This document shows positions 37,715 to 47,388 of a DNA stretch of 64,000 nucleotides, in pieces. This stretch comes from Candidatus Nitrospira neomarina. Lineage in GTDB: Bacteria > Nitrospirota > Nitrospiria > Nitrospirales > UBA8639. The stretch is from the NCBI RefSeq assembly GCF_032051675.1, contig NZ_CP116968.1, forward strand, positions 2,666,001-2,730,000, read 5' to 3'. A program made the translations under genes and the position numbers. Positions within the stretch are counted from its first letter, which is position 1; every line of letters begins with the position of its first letter. The notes below the pieces were generated by a model. It had not been told where the DNA came from, made no database searches, and worked only from the letters and a program-made list of their open reading frames with translations.

Positions 37715-38638
37715 TCAGGTGACCTTCACTAACACGGCACAGGATTGTCGATCAACCAACCAGACCCCAATCAAAATCAATCCTATCCCACTTATTTCTC
37801 TCATGCCAACCGGTTCCCCCAAAAACATCACCGAAAAACACAGCGCAGACACCGGAATAAGATTCCCAAAAATTCCTGCTCTGGACGGACCAATCCCTTT
37901 GACGCCAAGCAACCAGGCCTGTTGACCCAATGCCGTGGCAAATACCATCACGTAAAGAAGTGCCAGCCAGCCAGATACCGAAACCGACTCTACCCCTGTA
38001 ACCAGGACTTTGTGATTTATGCTCAACAAAGGGATTTCCCAGATCAAAGAGAGTAGAAGAGTCGTCCACGTCACAGTCAGCGGAGAAAACCGTTCCATGG
38101 TTTTTCGACAGCCAATCGTATATAAGGCCCAACTGACTAAGGCACAGACCACCAGACTCCCTCCGAGTAAAGGATTGGAACCCAATCCATCCACCGCCTC
38201 GCGCCCGGAAATACTCAATACTCCTAAAAACGAAACAAGACAGCCAAGCCAAATCACACGCAGGGGAATATCCTTAAGGATGAGCGAGGACAAGAATGCG
38301 GTTATGGCCGGGCTTGAGCCTATAATGATGCCGGCAGCCCCTGCCCCAATAAATTGCAGGCCAAAGAGAACGAATAGATGATTACCAAGGACCCCAAATC
38401 CTAGGAAAAAAAAGTTTCGCCAATCTTTTCGTGAAAAAGAAACGACCCCTTCCTTCCAGAGCCAAAGCGGAATAAGAATGAGTAAGGCTCCCAACCCTCT
38501 AAAAACAGACGTCTCTACAGGCGAGAAAGGACCTAAAGCGACTTTTTGTGCAACTACCGACCCTCCCCAGACCACTGCAGCAGTTGTGAGGGCAGCGTAG
38601 GCGGAAAACGCTGAGGATCCCGAGCTAGCGTTCTTCAT
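37715..38638 (-). CDS. EamA-family drug/metabolite transporter
   Basis: A 307-residue inner-membrane protein with about ten hydrophobic helices arranged as two EamA repeats of roughly five helices each. The first repeat starts ALTTAAVVWGGSVVAQK (~11-27) and FRGLGALLILIP, and the second is around residues 165-300 with the GNLIPVSALCFSVMFLGEP segment typical of the family. Such carriers export metabolites; the substrate is unknown. Plain upstream gene of the NTF2-like protein. Confidence 0.9.
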   Translation of the reverse strand: MKNASSGSSAFSAYAALTTAAVVWGGSVVAQKVALGPFSPVETSVFRGLGALLILIPLWLWKEGVVSFSRKDWRNFFFLGFGVLGNHLFVLFGLQFIGAGAAGIIIGSSPAITAFLSSLILKDIPLRVIWLGCLVSFLGVLSISGREAVDGLGSNPLLGGSLVVCALVSWALYTIGCRKTMERFSPLTVTWTTLLLSLIWEIPLLSINHKVLVTGVESVSVSGWLALLYVMVFATALGQQAWLLGVKGIGPSRAGIFGNLIPVSALCFSVMFLGEPVGMREISGIGLILIGVWLVDRQSCAVLVKVT

Positions 38639-39163
38639 GGGGAGGCAAGTGAGAAAAATACGGAAGGGGCTGGAACCCCAATCGGACTGTCAGGCCAGAC
38701 AACCCCTATCTTGAACGTACTCTGAGATGAGCCTACCAAGAGTTCATCCGCACATACAAAATCTTTCGCTCTACTTTACCCAAAGATAACTCCTAAAATG
38801 CGATGTGTCCTCTCCCTCAGCTATAATGAGGCATCGCTGCCTATAACAATAGTGCCTAGGTTCGTCAAGATCAGACTACATGACAGACTTCCAGCAATGC
38901 ATAAATATATTCTTGATTTGTATGGGTACGGGGACCAACAATGTTCTTAGAAAAGTTTCTGAATATCTCTCATTTACCCGCCGGCCCGAATGGCTTATCT
39001 GATAGGTCTTCTGTCCGGTTGACGCAAAGAAATTTACACCGTTAAAATCGCCAAAGAGTTGATACTGTTCCGGCCCTCATGCCAAGGCAAATTTCAATAA
39101 GAATCGTAGGTGTTGGATTCCTACAATTGACATGACGGTTTATCTGTCCCCTAAGGAGGAATT
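38639..39163. other. Intergenic region before the ferredoxin gene
   Basis: About 525 bases between divergent genes. A TTGACA occurs at 39127-39132, but no matching -10 box is seen at the right distance. A strong Shine-Dalgarno AAGGAGG lies at 39153-39159 before the ferredoxin ATG. No gene, repeat or RNA was recognised in the rest. Confidence 0.4.
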
Positions 39164-39511
39164 ATGTCGTTGCTAATCACAGAAGAGTGCATTAATTGTG
39201 GTGCCTGTCTCCCGGAATGTCCCAACGAGGCAATTTTTGAGACACGCAGTGCCGCGGAGGAAAAGGGCAATAAGGTCGGTGAAGGTCAGGGTGAAGGGGA
39301 CACGGTCTACGTGATCACCTATGAGCGCTGCACAGAGTGCGTAGGGCATTTTGATGAGCCTCAATGTGCAGCTGTCTGTCCTGTCGACGATTGCTGCATA
39401 CCTGATCCAGAAATCCCCGAGACAACGGATACACTACTGGATAAGGCCAAACAGCTGAATCCTGACAAAGAAATCGATCCAGCGAAAGTTTGGGCCGGCG
39501 TTCGGAATTAA
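39164..39511 (+). CDS. YfhL-family 2[4Fe-4S] ferredoxin
   Basis: A 115-residue bacterial-type dicluster ferredoxin. Cluster one: CINCGACLPEC (9-19). Cluster two: CTECVGHFDEPQCAAVCPVDDC, where the long CxxC-x8-C spacing marks the YfhL/Allochromatium-type group. An acidic Gly/Glu insert (about 35-47) separates the clusters, and a ~30-residue C-terminal tail extends the usual ~85-residue length. It is a low-potential electron carrier in the cytoplasm; partners are unknown. AAGGAGG precedes the ATG, and a bidirectional terminator follows. Confidence 0.9.
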   Translation: MSLLITEECINCGACLPECPNEAIFETRSAAEEKGNKVGEGQGEGDTVYVITYERCTECVGHFDEPQCAAVCPVDDCCIPDPEIPETTDTLLDKAKQLNPDKEIDPAKVWAGVRN

Positions 39512-39540
39512 CCATTCCCAAAAACGTGGCTCTGTAAAAA

Positions 39541-39576
39541 AAGCCCCTTCCGATTTTCCAAGGAAGGGGCTTTTTC
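39541..39576. terminator. Bidirectional intrinsic terminator between ferredoxin and smc
   Basis: AAGCCCCTTCC (39541-39551) pairs perfectly with GGAAGGGGCTT (39562-39572), followed by TTT on the plus strand and by a T-run on the minus strand as well. It can end both the ferredoxin transcript and the convergent smc transcript. Confidence 0.9.
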
Positions 39577-39616
39577 TTTTGGACTCCAACTATTGATGGA
39601 GCCCCACTGTGTATCC

Positions 39617-42600
39617 TCAGCTTACCTCTTCTAATTCATGGAGCCGGACAGCAATCAATTTCGAAACGCCAGGATCCTCCATTGTCACACCAAAAAGGGA
39701 GTTGGCAGTCTCCATGGTTCGTTTATTATGCGTGATCACAATAAATTGAGATCGGTCCGCCATTTGGCGCAAAAACTGACCAAACCTGACCACGTTCGTC
39801 TCATCTAATGGCGCATCCACCTCATCCAACACACAAAATGGAGAAGGTCGAATGAGAAAGCTCGCAAAGAGAAGGGCCATGACCGTCATGGTCTTTTCCC
39901 CTCCGGAAAGCATGTTGAGATTTTTCAAGCGCTTGCCTGGTGGTTGGGCGACAATTTCCACACCTGGCTCAAGGTTGGGACCTTCTGATTCCTGTCCTTC
40001 CTGAGTATCTTCGACTAAAATCAATTCAGCGCGTCCTCCAGCGAACAAGGCTGAAAAGACTTCGCTAAATTTCACTTGAAGTTCTTTAAAGGTCTCCGCA
40101 AACAGCTTATTGGTAGTTTGATTCAAACGCTGGATAATTTCCTGAAGGGATTGAATTGAACCGGCTAAATCTTCTTCTTGCGCCAATAAAAATTGATAGC
40201 GTTCTTCTAATTGAGCATGCTCCTCAATAGCAGCCAAATTAATTGGACCGATACGCTCTAATTTTTTCCTGATACTCTGTAATTGCTCTCTCCACTGGCC
40301 GGTTTTTTCCTCAGAAGCCTGTTCACTCCCTTCCAGACCTTCGGCGATCTGTCCGGCATCAGGAGGATTTTTGAGGTCATCCGTTGATATTTCGTATGTC
40401 ATGGTCAGGGTTTCTTCCACAGCACGAAACTTCGCCCGAACTTCCGCTAAACGTCCCTCGATCGGCACACGGGACTTAAAGATGTGGCTCAATGTTTCAC
40501 GAGCCTTTCCGATTAGACCATCCAACCGTTTCACTTCCTCCATACATCCTGCATGACGGTTCTGAAGCTCCAATAATGTGCCGGCAACGGCCTCTTTCTG
40601 GATGTCTAATTCTTCAACCAAACTCTCATTTGTGAGACGTTCTTCCTGACTCTTTCGACTTTGCAGAAAGAGGTGCTCCAATTGTCCATCAATTTGTCGA
40701 ATTCGGGTATTCCGATGCTCTTCTTCCCGTTCAATTCGTTCAACATTAGCCTGCTCATAATCCCATTGGGACTTCAAAGCCTGAAAATTCATTCGTGTGT
40801 CATTGAGACTTTGCAACATGTCCTGTCGCTCTTGGTCTAATGTATTCAGAGCATCCAACAGTTGCCGAAGCGCCTCATCCTCATGGGCTCGTGTCTGATT
40901 AAGATGCTCAAGCCGGGTCTGGACCTCTACTTCTTCAACTTGCAGCTGTCCCCATTCCTCCTCTTCCGCTAATCGATCCTGCTGAAGTGCATCTAACCGA
41001 CGTAGGAGATCGGGAAGAGCCTTCTCTTTGGAAGAAACCTCTTTTTGAATGGTCAACATGTGAAATTCCATCTCCCGGATGGACAACGTGGCTTCTTCTA
41101 GTTGTCGCGACACGTCCTCAATTTCCTGTAGAAGCGTCTTCCGGTTCGCTTTGGCTTCCTCCAACCCCACGGTAAGACTGTTCAACTTTTCTTCCAATGT
41201 GAGAATTTCTCGCCGGCGACGTAATAACCCACCAGCTTCTCCACCAGACCCGCCACTGATGATTCCAGAGGGGGACACAAGTTCTCCGCCCAAAGCCACT
41301 AAAAGCGGGCCGTTCCCCTGGAACCAGGAATGTTCGGTCATGAGATGTAACGCTCCAGACAATGACCTGACAATGACCGTATTCCCCAGCAAGGCCTCGA
41401 TCACAGGTTTCAACTCGTCCGGAACCTGAACAAAATTTATAGCCAAGCCCCGCACTTCCGGATCATGCTGAATGATATTCCACCAATCAGCTGTGCCCTT
41501 TGGACCCTGTCGGGGAATATTCAAAGGAATAAAGCTGCCTCTTCCCCATTCATGTTGTTTGAATTGCGCAATGGACAATTCTGCCTCTTGTGACGATTGG
41601 ACAATCCATGCCTGCAGCCGGTCGCCTAGAACGGCTTCTATGGCTTTCTCAACATCCTCAGGCACTTCCATCCGTTCGGCCAACGCCTCTTGAATGGACG
41701 AACACGCAACGCGAATGGAGGCTTCATCCCCCTCACCATGGTGGCCATACCCTATTGCTTCCCGAAAAACACTTTGAATCGCACGCAATTCAGATTCAGC
41801 GCCAGCGGCTTGGGTTTGAAGGTCGAGAATTTTTTCATCAAGCTCTTCTCTGGTTTCTCGCTGACTTTGCAGGTTGACCTCTAATCGGTCCTGGTTGTTT
41901 CGAAGCGCGTCAAGCTGACTTTCGAGCGATGAGGATTCCTGTCGAAGGGCCTCACTTTCAGCTTGAAGGGTGGTTTGATCGTTCTGCGATTGAGTATATT
42001 CCACTGCCAGACGTTCGATCCGTCTGGCCATCGAACTCTGCCCTTCAGCAATACTTCGCAAGCGGTTTTCCTGATTCGTTTTTTCAACAGCCAAGGCCAG
42101 GATGGTTTCCCGCCCCTTGTCGACCTTTTCCGCAGTTTCTCGACGGCGAACGGCCAGATCGGCTATGCCCCCCTCTCCTTCTTCCAAAGTGACAGAAAGA
42201 ATTTCCATCTCGCACCGAATTTGGGCCAGTCGCTCTCTCAAGGCTTCCAACGAACCCGTGGCCTCCCGGCCCTCCCCATTCAACCGTGCTCGCTCCTCCA
42301 TGACCTGTTCATGTTGCTGTTCATATTGGTCAAGCCGATTGCGTTCAATCTGAATTGCCGTAAACGCATGGGACAGTTGCTGCTCAATCTCTCGAAACCG
42401 GTCCTGCGCTTCCTTGAGAGTTTCGCTAGCAGACGTCAGCTCCAACTGCACGGTTTGGTGTTCGGCCACAAGTCGAGCCTCTTCAGTCAAACAGGAGAGT
42501 TCTTGGCTTTCAGATTCTTGTAACTCATTTTCAAACTGACACTGGTCTTGATAAAACCGGCGAAAGTCATGAGTCAATAACTGCACCTCAAGCTCGCGAG

Positions 42601-43291
42601 CTTCACGGAGAAAGGCCTGATACTCTTCTGCTTGTTTCGCCTGACGATTGAGCGTCCGAAGCTGACCCCGGACTTCTCCGAGAATATCCCGAACCCGCAA
42701 AAGATTATTTTCCGTACTTTGTAATTTTCGTAACGCCTCCGCCTTTTGTTTTTTATATCGAATGATACCTGCCGTGCCCTCAATAAATTCACGCCGTTCC
42801 TGTGGGGAGGCACTCAGTAACTGTTCAATATTGCCCTGTTCAATAACGGACTGTCCTCTAGCTCCCGCTCGGGCATTCCAGAGAAATCCTCGAATATCCT
42901 TGAGGCGACAGGGAATCTTATTAAAATAATATTCACTGTCTCCCTCGCGGTAGAGCCGACGGGTGATCATCACATCCGTCGGCTGATCAAGCCCTTCCAG
43001 AATGGCAGAGACAGGCTCCAACTCACGGGACGTCACCTCGGAAAAAATGAGCGAGGCCTCGACCATTCCCATAGGTTTGCGTTGCTCAGTCCCATTAAAA
43101 ATAACGTCTTCCATGCGCTCGCTTCGTAAGCTCTTTACGCTTTGCTCACCCATTGCCCACAAAATGGCATCCACGATATTACTTTTCCCTGTCCCGTTGG
43201 GACCGACGACAGCAGTTATCCCGTTCGGGAAATCTATTTTTGCCTCAGCAAAAGATTTAAACCCACTGACGACTAGAGTACGAAGAAACAT
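39617..43291 (-). CDS. smc: Chromosome segregation SMC protein
   Basis: A 1224-residue SMC, normal length. The N-terminal head has Walker A GPNGTGKSN (32-40) and FNGTEQRKP; long coiled coils (~165-500 and ~680-1030) flank a hinge (~515-640, with GSGGEAGGL after it); the C-terminal head has the LSGGEKTMTVMALLFA signature and Walker B CVLDEVDAPLDETN. It acts with ScpA/ScpB to organise the chromosome, but neither partner is in the window. Minus strand, ends at the terminator shared with the ferredoxin gene. Confidence 0.96.
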   Translation of the reverse strand: MFLRTLVVSGFKSFAEAKIDFPNGITAVVGPNGTGKSNIVDAILWAMGEQSVKSLRSERMEDVIFNGTEQRKPMGMVEASLIFSEVTSRELEPVSAILEGLDQPTDVMITRRLYREGDSEYYFNKIPCRLKDIRGFLWNARAGARGQSVIEQGNIEQLLSASPQERREFIEGTAGIIRYKKQKAEALRKLQSTENNLLRVRDILGEVRGQLRTLNRQAKQAEEYQAFLREARELEVQLLTHDFRRFYQDQCQFENELQESESQELSCLTEEARLVAEHQTVQLELTSASETLKEAQDRFREIEQQLSHAFTAIQIERNRLDQYEQQHEQVMEERARLNGEGREATGSLEALRERLAQIRCEMEILSVTLEEGEGGIADLAVRRRETAEKVDKGRETILALAVEKTNQENRLRSIAEGQSSMARRIERLAVEYTQSQNDQTTLQAESEALRQESSSLESQLDALRNNQDRLEVNLQSQRETREELDEKILDLQTQAAGAESELRAIQSVFREAIGYGHHGEGDEASIRVACSSIQEALAERMEVPEDVEKAIEAVLGDRLQAWIVQSSQEAELSIAQFKQHEWGRGSFIPLNIPRQGPKGTADWWNIIQHDPEVRGLAINFVQVPDELKPVIEALLGNTVIVRSLSGALHLMTEHSWFQGNGPLLVALGGELVSPSGIISGGSGGEAGGLLRRRREILTLEEKLNSLTVGLEEAKANRKTLLQEIEDVSRQLEEATLSIREMEFHMLTIQKEVSSKEKALPDLLRRLDALQQDRLAEEEEWGQLQVEEVEVQTRLEHLNQTRAHEDEALRQLLDALNTLDQERQDMLQSLNDTRMNFQALKSQWDYEQANVERIEREEEHRNTRIRQIDGQLEHLFLQSRKSQEERLTNESLVEELDIQKEAVAGTLLELQNRHAGCMEEVKRLDGLIGKARETLSHIFKSRVPIEGRLAEVRAKFRAVEETLTMTYEISTDDLKNPPDAGQIAEGLEGSEQASEEKTGQWREQLQSIRKKLERIGPINLAAIEEHAQLEERYQFLLAQEEDLAGSIQSLQEIIQRLNQTTNKLFAETFKELQVKFSEVFSALFAGGRAELILVEDTQEGQESEGPNLEPGVEIVAQPPGKRLKNLNMLSGGEKTMTVMALLFASFLIRPSPFCVLDEVDAPLDETNVVRFGQFLRQMADRSQFIVITHNKRTMETANSLFGVTMEDPGVSKLIAVRLHELEEVS

Positions 43292-43603
43292 ATTCCCCCT
43301 CAGAATGGAGTGGATGCCAGGGCAGTAATTTGGCTCAAATCAGTACCATAAGAAGAAAGAAAAATCAAAGTTTTCCACAAAATGCTGTGGGTCTGACTAT
43401 CGGCCTATTCAATATCTTGACATATTGCCAAAACTACGGCTCCTGTCAACAGGACAAAAGCCTTTTACGGGACATCTTCCATCAAGGGGGATTCCCGAAA
43501 CAAACAGGTCCGACTGCTTCACAGTACGAGGAAAGGTAATGAGGTAGGATATATCGGAAAAGATACGCTTGCGCTCCTCCAGGAAAGCGGAAACTATGGG
43601 AAC
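43292..43603. other. Intergenic region between ispH and smc
   Basis: About 310 bases between two minus-strand genes. A 69-codon plus-strand frame (43330-43539) has no family features. I see no terminator or RNA here; it should contain the smc promoter. Confidence 0.4.
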
Positions 43604-44542
43604 TTATCGCGGAACTTTGGCCATCAGTAATTCTTTGGGAAGAAGAAATTCAACATTCTCTTCCACCACAGTCAACTCCTCTACCGATGTGGCTCCATGC
43701 TCTTTCAAAAACTTAATGACCTGAGCTACCAATACTTCTGGAGCCGAGGCCCCTGCCGCAATGCCGATTGCGTTCACACCTTCCAGCCATTGAGTCTGAA
43801 TATCCTGATAAGAATCAATGAGGTATGAAGGGATCCCACAACGCTCGCCCAATTCTCTCAATCGGTTGGAATTGGAGCTATTGGGAGACCCGATTACCAG
43901 AATGACATCAACAAATTGGGACAGCTCTTTGACTGCATTTTGCCGATTTTGTGTGGCATAACAAATATCTTCCTGATGTGGCCCCTTAATTCCCGGAAAC
44001 CGACGGTGCAAGGCAGCAACAATATCCCGACATTCATCCACGCTCAACGTGGTTTGTGTGACATAGGACAGGTGAAGAGGATTTGCAACTTCTAACGAAT
44101 CCACGTCCTCTACCGAGGATACTAAATGGAATTTATCAGGCACCTGTCCGAGAGTTCCCACAACCTCAGGGTGTCCCGCGTGACCAATCAGGATCAGCTC
44201 ATATTCGTTGGAATAATCCCTGTTCACTTCGTTATGGACCTTGATGACCAGGGGACATGTGGCATCAATCACTTTCAAATTTCGTCTTCTGGATTCTTCC
44301 CACACCTCTTTTGCCACACCATGTGCGCTGAAAATGACAATGGCGCCATCAGGGACCTCATTCAGTTCTTCCACAAAAATAGCGCCCTTTCCACGAAGGG
44401 ACTCGACCACATGACGACTATGGACGATTTCATGCCGAACATAAATTGGTGCCCCGTAAGTCTTAAGGGACAAATCGACGATTTCAATCGCTCGATCCAC
44501 CCCCGCACAGAACCCTCTCGGATTGGCCAGGAAGATTTTCAA
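43604..44542 (-). CDS. ispH: 4-hydroxy-3-methylbut-2-enyl diphosphate reductase
   Basis: A 312-residue IspH, the last enzyme of the MEP isoprenoid pathway, which makes IPP and DMAPP using a [4Fe-4S] cluster. The three cluster cysteines are seen: [10 protein letters not shown] (C12), DATCPLVIK (C96) and [10 protein letters not shown] (C194). SAHGV and HAGHPEV are also conserved. It lies 161 bases downstream of the fabH-like gene on the same strand. Confidence 0.96.
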   Translation of the reverse strand: MKIFLANPRGFCAGVDRAIEIVDLSLKTYGAPIYVRHEIVHSRHVVESLRGKGAIFVEELNEVPDGAIVIFSAHGVAKEVWEESRRRNLKVIDATCPLVIKVHNEVNRDYSNEYELILIGHAGHPEVVGTLGQVPDKFHLVSSVEDVDSLEVANPLHLSYVTQTTLSVDECRDIVAALHRRFPGIKGPHQEDICYATQNRQNAVKELSQFVDVILVIGSPNSSNSNRLRELGERCGIPSYLIDSYQDIQTQWLEGVNAIGIAAGASAPEVLVAQVIKFLKEHGATSVEELTVVEENVEFLLPKELLMAKVPR

Positions 44543-44703
44543 CGCACCCTCCTTACAAAATATTTATATTAAATATTTATCTAGCTAAATTATCTATTCC
44601 ACTCATGCCTTTTGCGCACGATAGGCCAAATTGCCAGAGATCGTCAACACGATGCCCAACCCGATTTCTCGGATAAGACGGCTACCACGCGAAGAGGGCG
44701 ATG

Positions 44704-45696
44704 TTACCCCCACCGAACCAAAGCCGTACCCCAGGTAAGCCCTCCCCCAAAGGCTCCCAACATGACCCGATCGCCCTTTTTCAGTCTCTGATTTCGGCAC
44801 GCATGATCTAACGCCATCGGCAATGAAGCCGAAGAGGTATTTCCGACTTGCTCGATCATCGAAAGGCATCGCTCAGGAGCGACTCCGATATTTTCACAAA
44901 ACTGGGTCAGCATACGCCCATTCGCTTGATGAAAAATGACCTGGTCAAGCTGCGACACATCCCATTTCTCCTGCGCCAAATGGTCGCTGACCGCTTGGCC
45001 TAGGCGCCTGATTGCGATACGAAACACCCGCGAACCCCGTATTCGCAGGGTATGCGCACTGGCATCAAGGACATCTTGGGACAAAGGTTGACGGGAACCA
45101 CCTCCGGCAATTTTGACCAGATCATGATACGCCCCGTCGGCGTGAAGTCGAATGCTGACCACGCCCATGTCGGGATTTGACGATCTCTCGACAATAGCCG
45201 CACCAGCCCCATCACCAAATAACATGGCTGTACTCAGATCTTTGACATCCAAGGACCGAGATTTGATTTCAGAAGCCACGACGAGACATCTTCGAAACTG
45301 CCCGGCCCGAATGAAACAATCCGCCATGGAAAGACCATAGAGAAACCCTGAGCAAGAGGCTGAGAGGTCAAATGCTGGGATGCCCATGATACCAAGTCGG
45401 GCTTGAAGCAAACAGGCCGTGGAGGGAAAAATCATCTCCGGAGAGGTGGAAGACACCAGAATAGCGTCAAGATCTTCCGGAACCAAACCGGCCTGATCCA
45501 ATGCCCTTCGCGTCGCCTGTTCCGCCAAAAATGAGCATTCCTCCTGCGAATCCGCCCAAAACCTGGTCCGGATACCAGAAACTCGGAAAATATATGACGG
45601 CTCAATTCCCAAAAGATCGGCCACCTCCTGATTATCGACTCGACGCCCAGGAAGAAAAGAGCCGGTTCCGACGATTCGAGAAAGGTTGGTATTCAT
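44704..45696 (-). CDS. fabH: Beta-ketoacyl-ACP synthase III family protein
   Basis: A 330-residue FabH-like condensing enzyme. The catalytic triad is present: Cys115 in SASCSGF, His256 in FHQANGRM, and Asn286 in GNTSSAS. It condenses acetyl-CoA (or another acyl-CoA) with malonyl-ACP to start fatty-acid synthesis. No other fab genes are adjacent, so it could be the housekeeping FabH or a specialised KAS III. It is divergent from the BamD-like gene. Confidence 0.88.
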   Translation of the reverse strand: MNTNLSRIVGTGSFLPGRRVDNQEVADLLGIEPSYIFRVSGIRTRFWADSQEECSFLAEQATRRALDQAGLVPEDLDAILVSSTSPEMIFPSTACLLQARLGIMGIPAFDLSASCSGFLYGLSMADCFIRAGQFRRCLVVASEIKSRSLDVKDLSTAMLFGDGAGAAIVERSSNPDMGVVSIRLHADGAYHDLVKIAGGGSRQPLSQDVLDASAHTLRIRGSRVFRIAIRRLGQAVSDHLAQEKWDVSQLDQVIFHQANGRMLTQFCENIGVAPERCLSMIEQVGNTSSASLPMALDHACRNQRLKKGDRVMLGAFGGGLTWGTALVRWG

Positions 45697-45931
45697 CTTA
45701 TTTTCATCGCCTATCCCTTGAATGAACGCACATTGACTGTGGCAAATTTTTCATATCTACCAAATTTTGTGGTAAAAGGGAGACAATTTGTCCTGAAAAA
45801 ATTAACACAGTCGCAACATTAAAGACTTTCTTTCATTGGTCCGAATCTTGTATAGATATGGGCTGTTTCTACCTCTATACCAACTTTCACCGAACTTATA
45901 TGATCACAACCCTGCCTGGAGTGACTTACCT

Positions 45932-46993
45932 GTGAAATTTCCGGTCAATTTTCGAACTCTTTTGCTTCCATTCCTCACTGCTCTGATCATAATCGCCGGA
46001 TGCTCCTCAACTCCCAAACCAACGGAGCACACCGACAACACATCGAAAAAAGAAGTGTCTTCAACGGACGAACAAATCTTCGTCGGCGATTCCGTGGAAA
46101 TGAGTTACGATCCGAACGTAATCATGAAACGTGCCGAATCTTTTTTTGACAAGGAATCCTATGCGGAATCCATCGTGGAATACAAACATTTTCTTGACCT
46201 GCACCGAAATCACATATTAGCCCCTTATGCCCAATACAAAATTGGGGTCAGCCATTTCAAACAATACCGGACGGTCGATCGTGACCCAGAGCCCTTGGAG
46301 GAATCGATCCAGAGCTTCGAGAAACTTCTTCAAGAATTTCCGGCAAGCCGTTATGAAGCGGAAGCGAAGCAAACCATTTTGATTTGTAAAGAACAATTAG
46401 CACAACGGCACTTGATGGTTGGGCATTTCTACCTCAAACGTGGTTCTTATCTCGCTGCTGCCCATCGATTCGAAAAGATCATCAAGGAATATCCTGAATT
46501 AGAAACTGCTGGGGATGCCATGTTCCATCTGGCAAAAACCTATCAAAACCTGGGAATCGAAGAATGGTCCCAGGAATGGTTACTCACTCTGGTCAACGAA
46601 CATCCCAACAACCCCTATCACTCAGACGGCAAAAAACTCCTGGCAAAGCTGGAAAAAAAGAATCCTACTCTTCTAGCTTCCCTTCCTCCCGATCCCTCGC
46701 CGAATGAGCACAACACCCCCGATCCTGCGGTAAGAGGACAGCGTTCTGACAATCAACTCCTTGTAAGGACAGTATCCCATACCCCGGAATCCCCATTGTT
46801 ATCCTCAGCAGCAGCTACCTCCCCGACAGTAAAGCCGGCCATGCTAAGCGCCCCCACAGCTTCGGACCTGCCTCTCTCCAAGACAGCTTGTACAATTGGC
46901 ACGTGGTGTGATTCACCATCCTCCTCGGCCACAACGCCCCCCATACAGTTATCGAGTAGCGCGAAATCCTGTAAAACCGGCGAATGGTGCTAA
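45932..46993 (+). CDS. BamD-like outer-membrane assembly lipoprotein with Cys-rich tail
   Basis: A 353-residue protein if started at GTG 45932, preceded by GGAG. The signal peptide ends in a lipobox IIAGC (C24), so it is a lipoprotein processed by LspA. The body has TPR-like repeats (about 65-245) of the BamD kind, including SYAESIVEYKHFL and YLAAAHRFEKII. After residue ~245 comes a low-complexity Ser/Thr/Pro tail holding two copies of a C-x3-G-x-W-C motif (ACTIGTWC and SCKTGEWC), the second at the extreme C-terminus. BamD works with BamA to insert β-barrels; the tail is not part of the family as I know it. Confidence 0.75.
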   Translation: MKFPVNFRTLLLPFLTALIIIAGCSSTPKPTEHTDNTSKKEVSSTDEQIFVGDSVEMSYDPNVIMKRAESFFDKESYAESIVEYKHFLDLHRNHILAPYAQYKIGVSHFKQYRTVDRDPEPLEESIQSFEKLLQEFPASRYEAEAKQTILICKEQLAQRHLMVGHFYLKRGSYLAAAHRFEKIIKEYPELETAGDAMFHLAKTYQNLGIEEWSQEWLLTLVNEHPNNPYHSDGKKLLAKLEKKNPTLLASLPPDPSPNEHNTPDPAVRGQRSDNQLLVRTVSHTPESPLLSSAAATSPTVKPAMLSAPTASDLPLSKTACTIGTWCDSPSSSATTPPIQLSSSAKSCKTGEWC

Positions 46994-47388
46994 CCCGCTA
47001 TTTTCTTACTGACTTAGCTGAACCCTGTTCTTAAGTGGTCGTATAAAGGCCAATTTCCCTCATTGGCCAAATCTTCCTTTTTCCTCCCCAAGTATTTGTC
47101 CCAAAAGACTGAATTCCTCTGTGGTGGAAATGAAGGACGTCTCGTTCCAAAAATATTTATCGAGCAGACTCCTGACCGCTTTCGGAATGAATTCCCTAAT
47201 AGCGGCTCCCACGCGAACTTCCCGTGGCTTCACGGAACCGAATCTTCTCTGGCTAGATCATGCCATGCAATTGAGTTGGGAAAGCCCGTATGGTACGTCC
47301 GGCCATGCGCCATTTACCAGAACCTTCGGGCACTAGACTCTCGGCGGCCCTTCAAACAGAGACCTGCAGATCAACTTTGGGGGATGAA
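46994..47388. other. Intergenic region between the BamD-like and galE genes
   Basis: About 395 bases between convergent genes. Open frames on the plus strand (for example 47063-47401) show no family features. No clear terminator or RNA gene seen. Confidence 0.4.

Noticed and set aside
39127-39132. TTGACA as a -35 box for the ferredoxin gene
   Set aside because: No -10 box at the right spacing; the ribosome binding site occupies the expected place.
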